Of a stretch of DNA of 42,826 nt, positions 22,504 to 34,075 are shown piece by piece. The translations under genes were made by a program, and so were the position numbers. Source of the DNA: Welwitschia mirabilis (lineage: Eukaryota > Gnetophyta > Gnetopsida > Welwitschiales); the NCBI GenBank assembly GCA_051453625.1, contig JBOZIK010000001.1:135101446-135144271 (forward strand), written 5' to 3'. The notes beneath the pieces are model-generated. The model saw only the letters and a list, made by a program, of their open reading frames with translations, was not told the DNA's origin and ran no database searches. The stretch's first letter is position 1. Every line of letters begins with the position of its first letter.

Positions 22504-22911
22504 TGTAATGTTTCAAATTCATTAATTTTGTAATAAAGTGTGCTAAGTGATAATTAAGCATAGTTAATAGAGATGTGAATGGCTATGATAAAAATATGAA
22601 AAGATGTGTCCCTTCATTATGCAATATAAGTATATGGCATTAGGTAGGGGTGGATAGACTGGATGGATATAATCAACGACAAGCTATACTGATCCCCAAG
22701 GGTCCCAAGAGGGGACTCAAGTTGTAGTCCATGTTTTTAGCTTTGACCACTAATCTAGGGCTNNNNNNNNNNAGAAATGAAATCCATTACTTCTAATAAT
22801 AAAGTCCATCTTTTATCAAACTATGCCTTATCATTCTTATTGATTCTAATATAGTATTTATATGTTCATATTTATAATGAAATGACTAAATTGATAAAAA
22901 GAAACATTATA
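22504..22911 (+). repeat. 3' LTR of the gypsy element
   Basis: It starts tgtaatgtttc and ends acattata, the last dinucleotide TA in place of CA (C-to-T). It aligns with 3608-4019 throughout at roughly 80% identity by eye. A 10-N gap lies at 22763-22772. It is directly followed by aagtc, the right target duplication. Confidence 0.9.
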
Positions 22912-22916
22912 AAGTC
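22912..22916 (+). repeat. target-site duplication of the gypsy element, right copy (aagtc)
   Basis: Matches gagtc at 3603-3607 at four of five bases. The outer copia sequence resumes directly after it. Confidence 0.7.
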
Positions 22917-23021
22917 CCTAGTCAAAAGGTTGTTATTTGGTCTTAGATCCTAGTTTTAATCTTGACTTGAGTTTGAACCTCTCTTACTTGTTTCATTCCA
23001 TCTTTTATCCCTCCCCTTAAT

Positions 23022-23480
23022 ATGAACTGATTTCAAATCAAAAAATTTAACAGCCAAAATTTTAAAACCTGGAAATTGAGGATCCAATTTCTATTGAGTA
23101 TAGATGGCTTATTGGGATATGTTAATAAGACTACTATAAAACCTATAAAGACTAGTCTAGCTTCTAAATGGGAAAATACAATGTGTTAACTCTTGTAAGA
23201 ATGGGATTATCATAGTTAAATTACTACTTACATTTCTTAATCCCAATAACAATGGAAAAAGATGTTTGGAATTAGCTAGAAAAAAGAATTCATTATCAAA
23301 CCTTCATCTAATGTTATCTCTCTCAAATAAAAGTTGTATAATTTAAGATTCAAAGAAAGAGTTAATATGCTGAGCCATTTGCATCATTTTAATTACATCA
23401 GAAGTTACTTGAAGGCCATCAATAATACTATAAATGATGATTGCTATTCATCTAAATAGCTTATCCACAAATATGTCTAA
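23022..23480 (+). pseudogene. Ty1/copia gag (UBN2-like) pseudogene of the outer element
   Basis: A single frame with Met at 23022 runs 153 codons without a frameshift but with many stops. Residues 13-29 read NFKTWKLRIQFLLSIDG, followed by LLGYVN, the N-terminal signature of copia Gag. LYNLRFKERVNMLSHLHHFN near residues 104-123 matches the later capsid helix region. Most stops are taa or tag where Gln is likely, which fits C-to-T decay. Full-length copia Gag is longer, and the part after 23480 is not recognisable. Gag would form the virus-like particle. Confidence 0.72.
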
Positions 23481-24078
23481 TGCTACATGTACTTTAAAAG
23501 CTATGAGTTCTTCTCTTTCAACTATTATTACAACACTATTAGAAGAAAGCACACATTATTCTTCCTTGCAAAATATTATAATGAATAATGAAGTAGTGTA
23601 CACATGAAGAAATTTCAAAGTAAATAAAAATAGAAAGGATGTTTTATTGTTATAAAAATGTACATAACTAAGTCGATTATCTTATACATGTGCTTGTGAC
23701 ATTTTAGAAGGTGGGAAAATGGTGTATGTAATCTTTGCTGATGTTGACTCTAAAAAATCCTTATCTATTTTAGAGAGAAACCTAAAAAACATGACTGAAG
23801 AAATTAGAAACATTTATGAGATTGAACCAAAGACTTCTTTTAGAGTGGAATAATTCTACGTAGAGGACCACTTACCATAGTAAACATTATTTTGGAGAAG
23901 GTAGTATACATAGTAGACATTCTTGTAGAGATGGTACCATAACAATTAAATTATTTTTATAAAGGAGTATGTCATAACAAAAACATTTTTATACTAAAAT
24001 CATTTGCATTAAGTCATTATTAAGGGGGATTCATAATAGTATTATAACAATGAGTAATTTTGAATGGAAATAATATTA
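23481..24078. other. copia interior, unrecognised, with a possible polypurine tract
   Basis: The remaining interior before the 3' LTR-like copy shows no Pol domain. taaggggga near 24022-24030 could be the polypurine tract, but it lies about 50 bases before the point where LTR similarity begins, so either the LTR starts earlier or the tract is chance. Confidence 0.4.
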
Positions 24079-24285
24079 CACTAATATTGGGGATGTGGTT
24101 AGCTATTAATACGTATATCTAATAAGGTCATATATCTCTTCTAAAATATTTCAATTTCAATTACAATTTCTTATTATTACATCAAATCTCTATTATAAAT
24201 AAATTGACAGCCATAGTTTTGTTATATGACTTCATTCTTAGATTTTCCTTTTTCTTCCTCTCTTTTTTGTAATTCTTAGGGCCTT
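24079..24285 (+). repeat. 3' LTR-like end of the outer copia element
   Basis: Collinear with 3393-3596 over its whole length, with the same tataaata box (24194-24201). Similarity is lost after ggcc near 24283. Confidence 0.55.
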
Positions 24286-27034
24286 CCACTATAACACATT
24301 TAAGCATTACTTTTGAAGGCTTTCTCTTAAGCTAATCACTTCACTAATCTAGAGGTTTCTTGAACTAAGTTTTGCTCTTCAAGTCTAATTCTTTAAAAAA
24401 TAGTTTTATCATGATGAAATAATTTAATTCATAATAAAATATTTTTTTCCAATAAAACATTTATATTATGAAATAATTCCTACTTTAGCTTTCTTTTCAT
24501 GTAGTTTCAGGTTCATCATGAAATAATTTTAGACTAACTAGTTATTTTTGACCTCTTGTGTGGAGATATTTTTGAATTATTATAAAAATACCCTTTGAAA
24601 TCAACATTTACAAAATCCTTCTTTTATTATTTTATTCAAGGATGAAGACTTGGATTAAGAGAATGAAATTTCTCTTATCCCATTTTCTCTTCCTTAATAT
24701 CACTCTTATATGGTTTTATTTTGTAGATATTTCATTGAACTTACAACACTAGATTATTTTATTTCATAGTCCATCTATGACTTTATTATTGNNNNNNNNN
24801 NAGTATAAAATATTCTAAGTAGAATTCTTTTAGGAAGTAAAACTTCATGTTGGTTATCTTCATTTACTCATGAAAAACTAGATTCTTCACTAATATGATA
24901 AAAGTTAATTATCCATAAAATTTTGTTTTAGTAAGTTTAATGACCTGATAAATCCACTTCAACAAAGGATTTTTGCTTGTAACTTATTATGCTATGTTTC
25001 AGCTATGTACATGAATACATTTATTTATATCAATTGATTTTAAAACTCCATGGACTCTATTATGTTTATGTTATTTAATTTTATTTTAGTATCAATCTTC
25101 ATTAGATAGTTTCAAGTGGCTAAAAACATTATTTGATTCCCTCTTTATTACTTCTATGTTTCATTCTACTTTCTAGTATTTTTTAGATGAATTGATTTTA
25201 TGAAGTAATATTTATGTTCTATTAGGTTATGTAAGCTCTGATTTTATGCTTTTACAAAGATTTTGGCTTCATCCTCTTATGAATACATGTTTCTTATACA
25301 TCTCTAATATATGTTATTTATTCTATTATGTTCTTCACATCTTCAAGAATATTTAAAATTTTGGATTGGATGAATAAATATTTAAAGGTTACCTTAAATG
25401 TTGGGAATTCATCTAAGAGCCCTCTTCCACTTCATTTTTTAGGTTTTCTTTAATCAACCAATTTTTTTTTAATTTTTGTCAACTAATTTTATGAGTATTT
25501 TATTTTATAAAACAAGTTTCATCTTATACTAGTTTTAGGAATGTTTTTATTTCATCTAAGTTACTTTAATTATTATGCAATTTTTACCTTTTGGGATAAG
25601 TTAATATTCCTATTTAGTAATGAAGGAAAGCATGACTTTTGGTTCTGTCTTAACCTCTTGGCATCACACTATGGAGATTAATGAACATTACGTTTATTAA
25701 ACAACATTGCATCAGTAATGCTATCGATTTTCCAATTTCACTACTTCGCCACCACATGTTTTGACAAATTCCTATAGAACATATTTAATTCACTATATTT
25801 ACATATCATATTCATAGAAAGTGGTTTGTTATTTCATAATATTAGTGCTTTAATTATCATATGGAACTAATTCTTATCCTTTAATACTTTATAATATGTA
25901 GTTGTGTTATAGCTAAATAGCTTCTTTTGTGTCTTGTTAATCTTTATCACGATGCTCCTAGTTTATGCTACTTATTTTATGAATAGGGATTATAGGGCTT
26001 TAATCTTTAATATGATCACATTTTTTTAAAATACTTTCATGACAATAAAACATAGATTCCTTTAGGATATGGTTTCCTCTAGAGTTAAATACTTCATCTT
26101 TGTAGCTTTAGAATCCTGATATTGGATTGAATTACATATCTATGCCAAAATAAAACATTCTTATTATTGATGAAATATAATTTTTTCATGCTATACCATT
26201 TTATGATGAGCTTAGTTGGATTTGATTCAAAAAATTTTGAAAATAGTCTTGGTAATTTAGAGGTATTATATTATAACATCCTCTTTTTACTTTGAGATGA
26301 TTTATAACTTTGTCAGTCTTTACCTTAGTTTCAAAAACATTCTAAGTTTTTATAAAAATTACCTTTTTTAAAAAAATAATATTCTTAACCTTTATTTTAT
26401 TATTTCATGAAAATAACTTGACCACTTTATCCTGTAAACTTACCATAAATGATAACTTACACCTAAATTTATTATTTTATTAGAAACAAAACTATAGTTC
26501 ATAGATGAAAATTAGTTTTGAATAAGCCACTATTTTATGGGAAAATGACTATTTTGTAATAACCATTTGTTTTATTGAAGTTATTTCATGTTCCACATCT
26601 ATTTAACTAATTTGTTTTAAGTTAAAACTTCATTTAACCTTTTACTCCAACTTACAGAATTTGTTTTTAGTCTGTAAAAGTTTAAGACTTATTTTGGAAT
26701 AGAATCGTTTTATGTTTTTTCTCACTATATTGTAACACACAACTCAACTAACATCGTTTTTTAATAAGATCATATTTCTTTAGTTTCTTTATTCTTCAAC
26801 TTTAATTTCATAATCTTATTTTGAATTTCATGTGAATCTTATTTCATGATAATTTTTTTTTGAACCACTAAATCATCATGCTTCTCATTTATAGCTTCAT
26901 ACGATGAAATCAAGTTATAAAACTTAATCTTTAGTTTTTTTAATTTATTTTTTTCCCTCATTTTTAACTTTGAAATCTAAGTTTTAGATTTCAAGAATAT
27001 TGACTTTAAAGCTTTAACTCCATAATAACTACAA
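24286..27034. other. AT-rich non-coding DNA
   Basis: No gene, RNA or element domain recognised. The text is rich in recurring tcatgatgaaa and ttcataatgaaa-like words, giving a low-complexity look. A 10-N gap lies at 24792-24801. Confidence 0.5.
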
Positions 27035-29532
27035 CTTTAGTTCTCTTATCTTACTAGTTGTGTAAAAATATCATTCTACACTTTGATAGTAAAGAACTTC
27101 AAATCTTTTCTTCGTCATCATCATGAAACTGATTTTAAAGTTTCTAGCATTTTTGTTTTTATGCCTTCAAAGTTTTTATTCTTCTATACTATTTATAACT
27201 TTATCTTAATATCAGGATTATTTATCCTACTTTATTTCATGATGAAACACTATTTTATAATGAAACATTATTTTAAAAAATCCAAATTTTTTCTTCCATG
27301 AACTAGTTGACTTTTGTTTTGAGATGAAATATGTGCTTTGATAAAATTTTAGTNNNNNNNNNNNNNNNNNNNNNNNNNNNNNNNNNNNNNNNNNNNNNNN
27401 NNNNNNNNNNNNNNNNNNNNNNNNNNNNNNNNNNNNNNNNNNNNNNNNNNNNNCTTTAGTTCTCTTATCTTACTAGTCATGTGAAAATATCATTCTACAC
27501 TTTCATAGTAAAGAACTTCAAATCTCTTCTTCTTCATCATCATGAAACTGATTTTAAGTTTTTTAGCATTTTTGTTTTTATGCCTTTAAAGTTTTCATTC
27601 TTCTACACTATTTATAACTTTATCTTAATATTAGGATTATTTATCCTACTTTATTTCATGATGAAACATTATTTTATAATGAAACATTATTTTAAAAAAT
27701 CCAAAATTTTTCTTCCATAAACTAGTTGATTTTTGTTTTGAGATGAAATATGTACTTTGATAAAATTTTAGTTTCTTTCATTGATAATAATCATTTTTAA
27801 ATCTAGGATTTTATTAGATTCATCTTTAAAGTCCTAGAAGAGTAATCTTTAGCTCTAATACTAGGTTAAAATATTATGTAAAAGTGTCTTATCTATTAAA
27901 ACATTTATAAGTATAAATATTAAAATCATGAATTATGAATATAAATTTAATATTAAAAACATTATTGGAAAGTGGCTTCATGTAGTTTACAAAACCCACA
28001 TGTTCAAAGGACACTTATCACTTGGAAATGGCTCTTATAAATCATCCTACTAAATGATATTTAATGAAAAAAGAAGATAATGAATGATGATAATGTATTT
28101 CATTCTTTATTTTAATATAGTTGATGAAACATGATGATACATGAAAATGTCTTTTTATTTTATCATTCAAGAATGAGGAGAAGAATCCAGATTAAAACTC
28201 ACAAAGAATGTATTACTAGATCAAATCCAAGGTATAAGTCATTATAGATTTGGTGAAGAGAGAAGAACCTTAACTCCATAATTATAGCAAATTAATACTC
28301 CAAAAATATCATTTAAGTAATCAATGTTCACTAGAATTTTCTTTTCTTAAAGATGTAACTAAAATGTAACATCCTTGAAAATTTAATGCTTAGCTCATGA
28401 TGAAGTACCATAGTCATGTTTTTTGCACTAAAAAGTAACTTCACAATGAAGCTTTTAGATGTATAGAATAAAGAACAACCATATGGAAACACATTCAAAC
28501 ATAGAGTAAGGGAGTAGATAAATTAGGTTATATGCTAAAGATGATATCACTAATGCTTGATTAGAGATATTACANNNNNNNNNNNNNNNNNNNNNNNNNN
28601 NNNNNNNNNNNNNNNNNNNNNNNNNNNNNNNNNNNNNNNNNNNNNNNNNNNNNNNNNNNNNNNNNNNNNNNNNNCTAGTTGACTTTTGTTTTGAGATGAA
28701 ATATGTGCTTTGATAAAATTTTAGTTTCTTTTATTGATCATCATCATTTTTAAATTTAGGATTTTATTAGATTCATCTTTAAAATCCTAGAAGAGTAATC
28801 TTTAGCTCTAATACTAGGTTAGAATTTTATGTAAAAGTGTTTTATCTATTAAAACATTTATAAGTATAAATATTAAAATCATGGATTATGAATATAAATT
28901 TAATATTAAAAACATTATTGGGAAGTGGCTTCATGTAGTTTACAAAACCCACATATCCAAAGGACACTTCTCACTTGGAAATGGCTCTTATAAAGCATCC
29001 TACTAAATGATATTTAATGAAAAAATAAGATAATGAATGATGATAATGTATTTCATTCTTTATTTTAATATAGTTGGTGAAACATGATGATGCATGAAAA
29101 TGCCTTTTTATTTTATCATTAACTTCAAAGGGAATGAGGAGGAGAATCCATATTAAAACTCACAAAGAATGTATTACTAGATCAAATCCAAGGTATAAGT
29201 CATTCTAGATTTGTTGAAAAGAGAAGAACCTTAACTCCATAATTATAGCAAATTAATATTCCAAAAAGATTGTTTAAGTAATCAATGTTCACTAGAATTT
29301 TCTTTTCTTAAAGATGTAACTAAAATGTAACATCCTTAAAAATTTAATGCTTAGCTCATGATGAAGTACCATATTCATGTTTTTTGCACTAAAAAGTACC
29401 TTCAAAATGAATATTTTAGATGTATAGAATAAAGAACAAGCATATGGAACACATTCGAACATAGAGTAAGGGAGTAGATAAATTAGGTTATATGCTAAAG
29501 ATGATATCACTAATGCTTGATTAAAGATACTA
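27035..29532. repeat. two gap-anchored duplications plus a dispersed repeat
   Basis: About 27035-27353 is repeated at 27454-27773 across the gap 27354-27453. About 27721-28574 is repeated at 28675-29532 across the gap 28575-28674, with only a few per cent difference. Within the second pair, 27840-28150 and 28790-29110 are related to 2390-2690 on the far side of the nested elements. The pairs are best explained as overlapping contig or haplotype ends; the resemblance to 2390-2690 is a real dispersed repeat. Confidence 0.75.
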
Positions 29533-30565
29533 CAAATTCTATAAATCCATTTCCAAGCACTCTATGCAACTGGACACTAATAAAGAACATGAGAAAAGGA
29601 TATTTTATACTAAAAATAGGAAAATATATAGAAACAAAGAACATATGTTAAATATGAATTTCAATAAGGAGACATAAAAGGATAAGACACCAAAAAGATA
29701 TTATTCAAATTTTTAGAAATGTGGGAGATTTATAAATATCCTTTATCATTTACTTTCAATGTTTAACAACCAGGGCATCTTCCAAGACTTATTAAATTTG
29801 TGAAGAATTGTGTCATTTTCATCAATGATGTTATAATAAATTCTAGACTTAAAAGGAAGAATAGAGCTACATCTTTTTAAAGAATGTCTAGAAAGATTTG
29901 ATGGATACTATTATCTACCATAAAAAAATCCTCAAGATGAAAATTAAGTTTTTAAGTGTTTTTGTCTTCATTTAATTTAGTTCATAAAGTAAGTAAGTCA
30001 CATTTCATGTAATTCATATTTTATGAATAATAAGTGCAAGACTATATTAATTCTTAATTTGGTCTAATTATTTCATAATCTAAGTGAATGAATAACCCAA
30101 GCTTTTGCATCAAGAGGGAACTACTATGGATTAATTTATCAAAGAAAATCATCTACAACTTTAATCTAATGATAATTCAAATATCTAATAAGTGCATAAC
30201 CAAGTTTTTCAAATTTATTTAAACATTGAATAACTAGAAATATAAATGGCTTGAGGAAAAATAAATTAGTAAAGAATACTATTTGAAAACAAGTAGTCAA
30301 TGTATAGTAGTAATTTAGATTTAAACTAATTTTTTACATAGTATCATGCTTTCTCAGGATATATGTAGTAAATTTTAGAAAAGGTACATAATTATTACAA
30401 CTTATAATGGAAAAATCAAACAAAAGAAAATCAAGAAGTTTGAGAAAATAATTGAGTTTTAATTAGCAATGTAAGGGAATGGAAATGCTTTAAGGATCTA
30501 ATCAAGTTATCCAAATCTCCTTCTTCGTTCTAATGATTTCTATATCTTGAAAATTAAAGATCAAG
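29533..30565. other. AT-rich non-coding DNA
   Basis: Nothing recognised. Stops are dense on both strands. Confidence 0.5.
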
Positions 30566-31190
30566 TGAGCTCCATCTAAAAATTACTAATGCCAAGTTAA
30601 TGTGTAATAATAATAAAAGAATGAAACACAATTAGAATTAGTTCTATTTAAATATTGCTAATGCTAAATTAATGTGCAATAATAATTAAAGTATTTAAAC
30701 TAATTTTAGAATTAATCCAACCTAAGTATTACTAATACTAAATGACTTTGTTCATTAATAATGAAATGGCTTAGATCAACTTTTATATTAAACTAAAATG
30801 AATATACATTACATCATTAAAGGAAGAAAAAAAAAAAAGAACTTCTTAACCAGCCATGGATCATTCCACACCNNNNNNNNNNNNNNNNNNNNNNNNNNNN
30901 NNNNNNNNNNNNNNNNNNNNNNNNNNNNNNNNNNNNNNNNNNNNNNNNNNNNNNNNNNNNNNNNNNNNNNNNCTAATGCCAAATTAATGTGAAATAATAA
31001 TTAAAGTGTTTAAACTAATTTTAGAATTAATCCTACCTAAGTATTACTAATACTAAATGACTTTTTTCATTAATAATGAAATGGCTTAAATCAACTTTTA
31101 TATTAAAATAAAATGAATATACATTACTTCATTAAAGGAAGAAAAAAAAAGAACTTCTTAACTAGTCATGGATCATTCCACGCCTAAGAA
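30566..31190. repeat. short tandem repeat of about 74 bp, duplicated around a gap
   Basis: Three diverged units start near 30570, 30645 and 30720. Each has attactaatgcta/aaattaatgtg followed by aataataatt and a tagaattaatcc-like end. The gap 30873-30972 then separates this from a second copy of its right part (30973-31190). Confidence 0.55.
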
Positions 31191-32729
31191 AGATGTTTCA
31201 GTACCATTATGTACTAGCCTCTAAGTGTTTCCCATATTAAGCCAACTAAAAGATATTTATAATAGGGCACGAAGGCCCTTTTATAGATACGAAAATGTTC
31301 TTGATGTCTAAATCATAATTGCATTAGGTATCATATTATGTGTTAGAAGGGTAGTTACATAAGAGAAAGGTTATAATGGGTATTTACTTGAGAAAGAAGT
31401 TACAAACATTTCCCATGTAGCCATAAAGAAAGATGATTCATCTTCATGTGTAATCGTGGTGATGACATATCCTTTGACTACTAATGATGCTACCAGTATA
31501 TGTCATGTCATGTAACTTCATTTTAATCCTTCTTGTTATGCCACATATCACTATGATGTATTAATTTGTACTTCCACCATGTGTTATCAGAGTTTAATGT
31601 TGAATCTGATTTATTATCTAACTAAGCCCATAAGTGTAATGTGATTAATTCTCCAAAGCATTATAAGAATGTGAGTTTGATATCACTTTGCTCTAGAAGG
31701 TTGATGGTTCCAATAGTCCTAGTTATCAGCACTAGCATTTGGCAATAGAATTTTGTCAAATTCTGTAGTGTTCTTTAAAAGGTCATAAAATACCTACTAG
31801 TGTTAAAGGAAGTTGATGTTTTTATGAAAATGTAATAAAAGTTCAGAAAACATTAATATGTGATAAAATAATCTATTTTAATGTTTTTCCTATGTTAATT
31901 AATAATTAGACTTATTTATAATGTTAATTTTGATGTGCAATCACATCTTCTAACTAGTCTTTTACTAGATCCTTACCAAAAAGGTGATAAAGAAATGATA
32001 AAGCATGTAAAAATTGACTAAGTAAAAATGGCAAAAAAGGAAATGGTATGACATTTTCAAAATTTTTTATTAATTTTTAACAATTTAAGGCATAAAAATC
32101 AAAGAATATGCCATAACCCCTAACCAAAGTTAAACTTTATCCTCAAAGTTAAAAAGATGGAAAATTTTACAAGGCTTTTGAGAATAAGTTAATTACACAA
32201 AGGCAAGCAATAAAAATGATTTAAGAATACTAATCTAAAGAAAAAATAAAGCATAAATTCTAATTCAAAAACATCATCCACAAATTTAAAAAAGATAGAA
32301 TATCTTAGTTAATGGCCACATTTATTAAAAGTTTCTTAAATTTTAATTNNNNNNNNNNNNNNNNNNNNNNNNNNNNNNNNNNNNNNNNNNNNNNNNNNNN
32401 NNNNNNNNNNNNNNNNNNNNNNNNNNNNNNNNNNNNNNNNNNNNNNNNTATCTTAGTTAATGGCCACATTTATTAAAAGTTTCTTAAATTTTAATTAAAT
32501 TTAAATGTGTCATAATATCATACAAACAAGATATCCTATAGGTAAACATGCAAGTAAAAAAAAAAATTAGTTAGGAAAAACTTTGAAGTATACAAATTAA
32601 AGAAAGTAATCACAAAAAGTATCTCCTAATTATACCTTTTTAGTTTTAATTTTTCTTTTCCATAATCATGTCTTAAATTAAATTGTTAAATCTACATTAC
32701 CCACAATCATCCATAATCGCGATGTAGTT
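31191..32729. other. non-coding DNA with a gap-flanking duplicate
   Basis: A TATA-like tctataaaaggg reads on the minus strand near 31276-31287 beside a gggcacgaaggccc imperfect palindrome, resembling an LTR promoter, but no paired LTR was found. About 32300-32348 is repeated after the gap 32349-32448. No gene seen. Confidence 0.4.
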
Positions 32730-33422
32730 NNNNNNNNNNNNNNNNNNNNNNNNNNNNNNNNNNNNNNNNNNNNNNNNNNNNNNNNNNNNNNNNNNNNNNN
32801 NNNNNNNNNNNNNNNNNNNNNNNNNNNNNNNNNNNNNNNNNNNNNNNNNNNNNNNNNNNNNNNNNNNNNNNNNNNNNNNNNNNNNNNNNNNNNNNNNNNN
32901 NNNNNNNNNNNNNNNNNNNNNNNNNNNNNNNNNNNNNNNNNNNNNNNNNNNNNNNNNNNNNNNNNNNNNNNNNNNNNNNNNNNNNNNNNNNNNNNNNNNN
33001 NNNNNNNNNNNNNNNNNNNNNNNNNNNNNNNNNNNNNNNNNNNNNNNNNNNNNNNNNNNNNNNNNNNNNNNNNNNNNNNNNNNNNNNNNNNNNNNNNNNN
33101 NNNNNNNNNNNNNNNNNNNNNNNNNNNNNNNNNNNNNNNNNNNNNNNNNNNNNNNNNNNNNNNNNNNNNNNNNNNNNNNNNNNNNNNNNNNNNNNNNNNN
33201 NNNNNNNNNNNNNNNNNNNNNNNNNNNNNNNNNNNNNNNNNNNNNNNNNNNNNNNNNNNNNNNNNNNNNNNNNNNNNNNNNNNNNNNNNNNNNNNNNNNN
33301 NNNNNNNNNNNNNNNNNNNNNNNNNNNNNNNNNNNNNNNNNNNNNNNNNNNNNNNNNNNNNNNNNNNNNNNNNNNNNNNNNNNNNNNNNNNNNNNNNNNN
33401 NNNNNNNNNNNNNNNNNNNNNN
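32730..33422. other. assembly gap of 693 N
   Basis: The largest run of unknown bases in the window. The sequences on the two sides do not obviously match. Confidence 0.95.
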
Positions 33423-34075
33423 TGGAAGACTTTAAGTGAAACTAAATCCTAACAAGTTATCTTACAAATAAGTAAAACTTCTTCTTAAAAAACTATAAGT
33501 AAACTTAAATTCTACCTAATTCATAATAGTAATGGAATTATTATCAAAGCTTTATTTACTTAGGGCAATCAACCAAGATCATCTAATCTAATGAACTCAG
33601 GGATAGATGGAAGGAGAGGGTGGTCGGTGAAGTTTATTTGATGGAATAATGAAAATGAAAGGAATGAAAAGTATGGTTTGAGGTAGTAATAACTTATTTA
33701 ATGAAGTGGATGAAATTTTGGATTTCCTATTTGAAAATATTTAAGAGGATGATTATATATGTGGAAGTGCTTGGGCAGTTTAAGACATGAAAGGGCATCA
33801 AACATAAATTTTTTCAACATTTTTAATTGTTTTAAAATAAAGTTTATTCTAAAATAAAAATCTATAGTAAAAGAAAAATCTAAATGCATGCAATAAAATG
33901 AAAAAAAAATTTCAAGGCTTTTTCAAAGGTATTGCAAATGTAAAGGTCAAAATAATAAATGTGATGTTTAAATGATGAGTCAAAATTATATAATGCATTT
34001 AAAGAGGAGACCAAATCCCTATAAACATTTATGCATGAATTCAAAAATTTCAAAATAACATTATTATTAGTAGTA
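33423..34075. other. AT-rich non-coding DNA
   Basis: Nothing recognised. A 63-codon minus-strand frame (33698-33889) is AT-driven and without family resemblance. From about 33910 the sequence recurs at 34893 onward across the next gap. Confidence 0.45.

Larger units (their letters stand above)
3608..22911 (+). mobile_element. Ty3/gypsy chromovirus retrotransposon, full-length but decayed, interrupted by CACTA
   Basis: It has paired LTRs (3608-4019, 22504-22911), a primer-binding site, a polypurine tract and a 5-bp target duplication. The domain order is gag, zinc knuckle, protease, RT, RNase H, integrase, chromodomain. That order and the C-terminal chromodomain define a chromovirus. Short LTRs of about 410 bp suggest the Reina-like group, but a tree is needed. 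Of the 19.3-kb span, 12.0 kb is the nested CACTA; the rest, with gaps and duplicated contig ends, fits a usual 5-7 kb element. All coding parts carry stops and frameshifts, and several catalytic residues are lost. LTR identity near 80% by eye indicates an old insertion. Confidence 0.9.
3393..24285 (+). mobile_element. Ty1/copia retrotransposon remnant, split by a nested gypsy element
   Basis: Two related sequences of about 205 bp in the same orientation (about 3393-3596 and 24079-24285) bracket a copia-type gag pseudogene at 23022-23480. Both carry the same tataaata box. The gag reads on the plus strand, matching the LTR order. The 5' copy is followed by tagacagagtcc when the gypsy insertion is ignored. 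This is a plausible decayed primer-binding site of the tRNA-iMet type (tggtatcagagcc), though weak. Without the insertion the element would be only about 1.6 kb, so integrase, RT and RNase H are deleted. The LTR termini are not exact, and no target duplication was identified for this element. Confidence 0.55.

Noticed and set aside
27083-27720. Two near-identical 72- and 79-codon frames (27083-27301, 27481-27720)
   Set aside because: They are the two gap-flanking copies of one sequence. Nearly all differences between them change the amino acid, so there is no sign of protein constraint, and the content is AT-driven.
31230-31340. Possible LTR promoter on the minus strand (tctataaaaggg)
   Set aside because: No second copy or LTR boundary was found in the window, so it was not called as an element.
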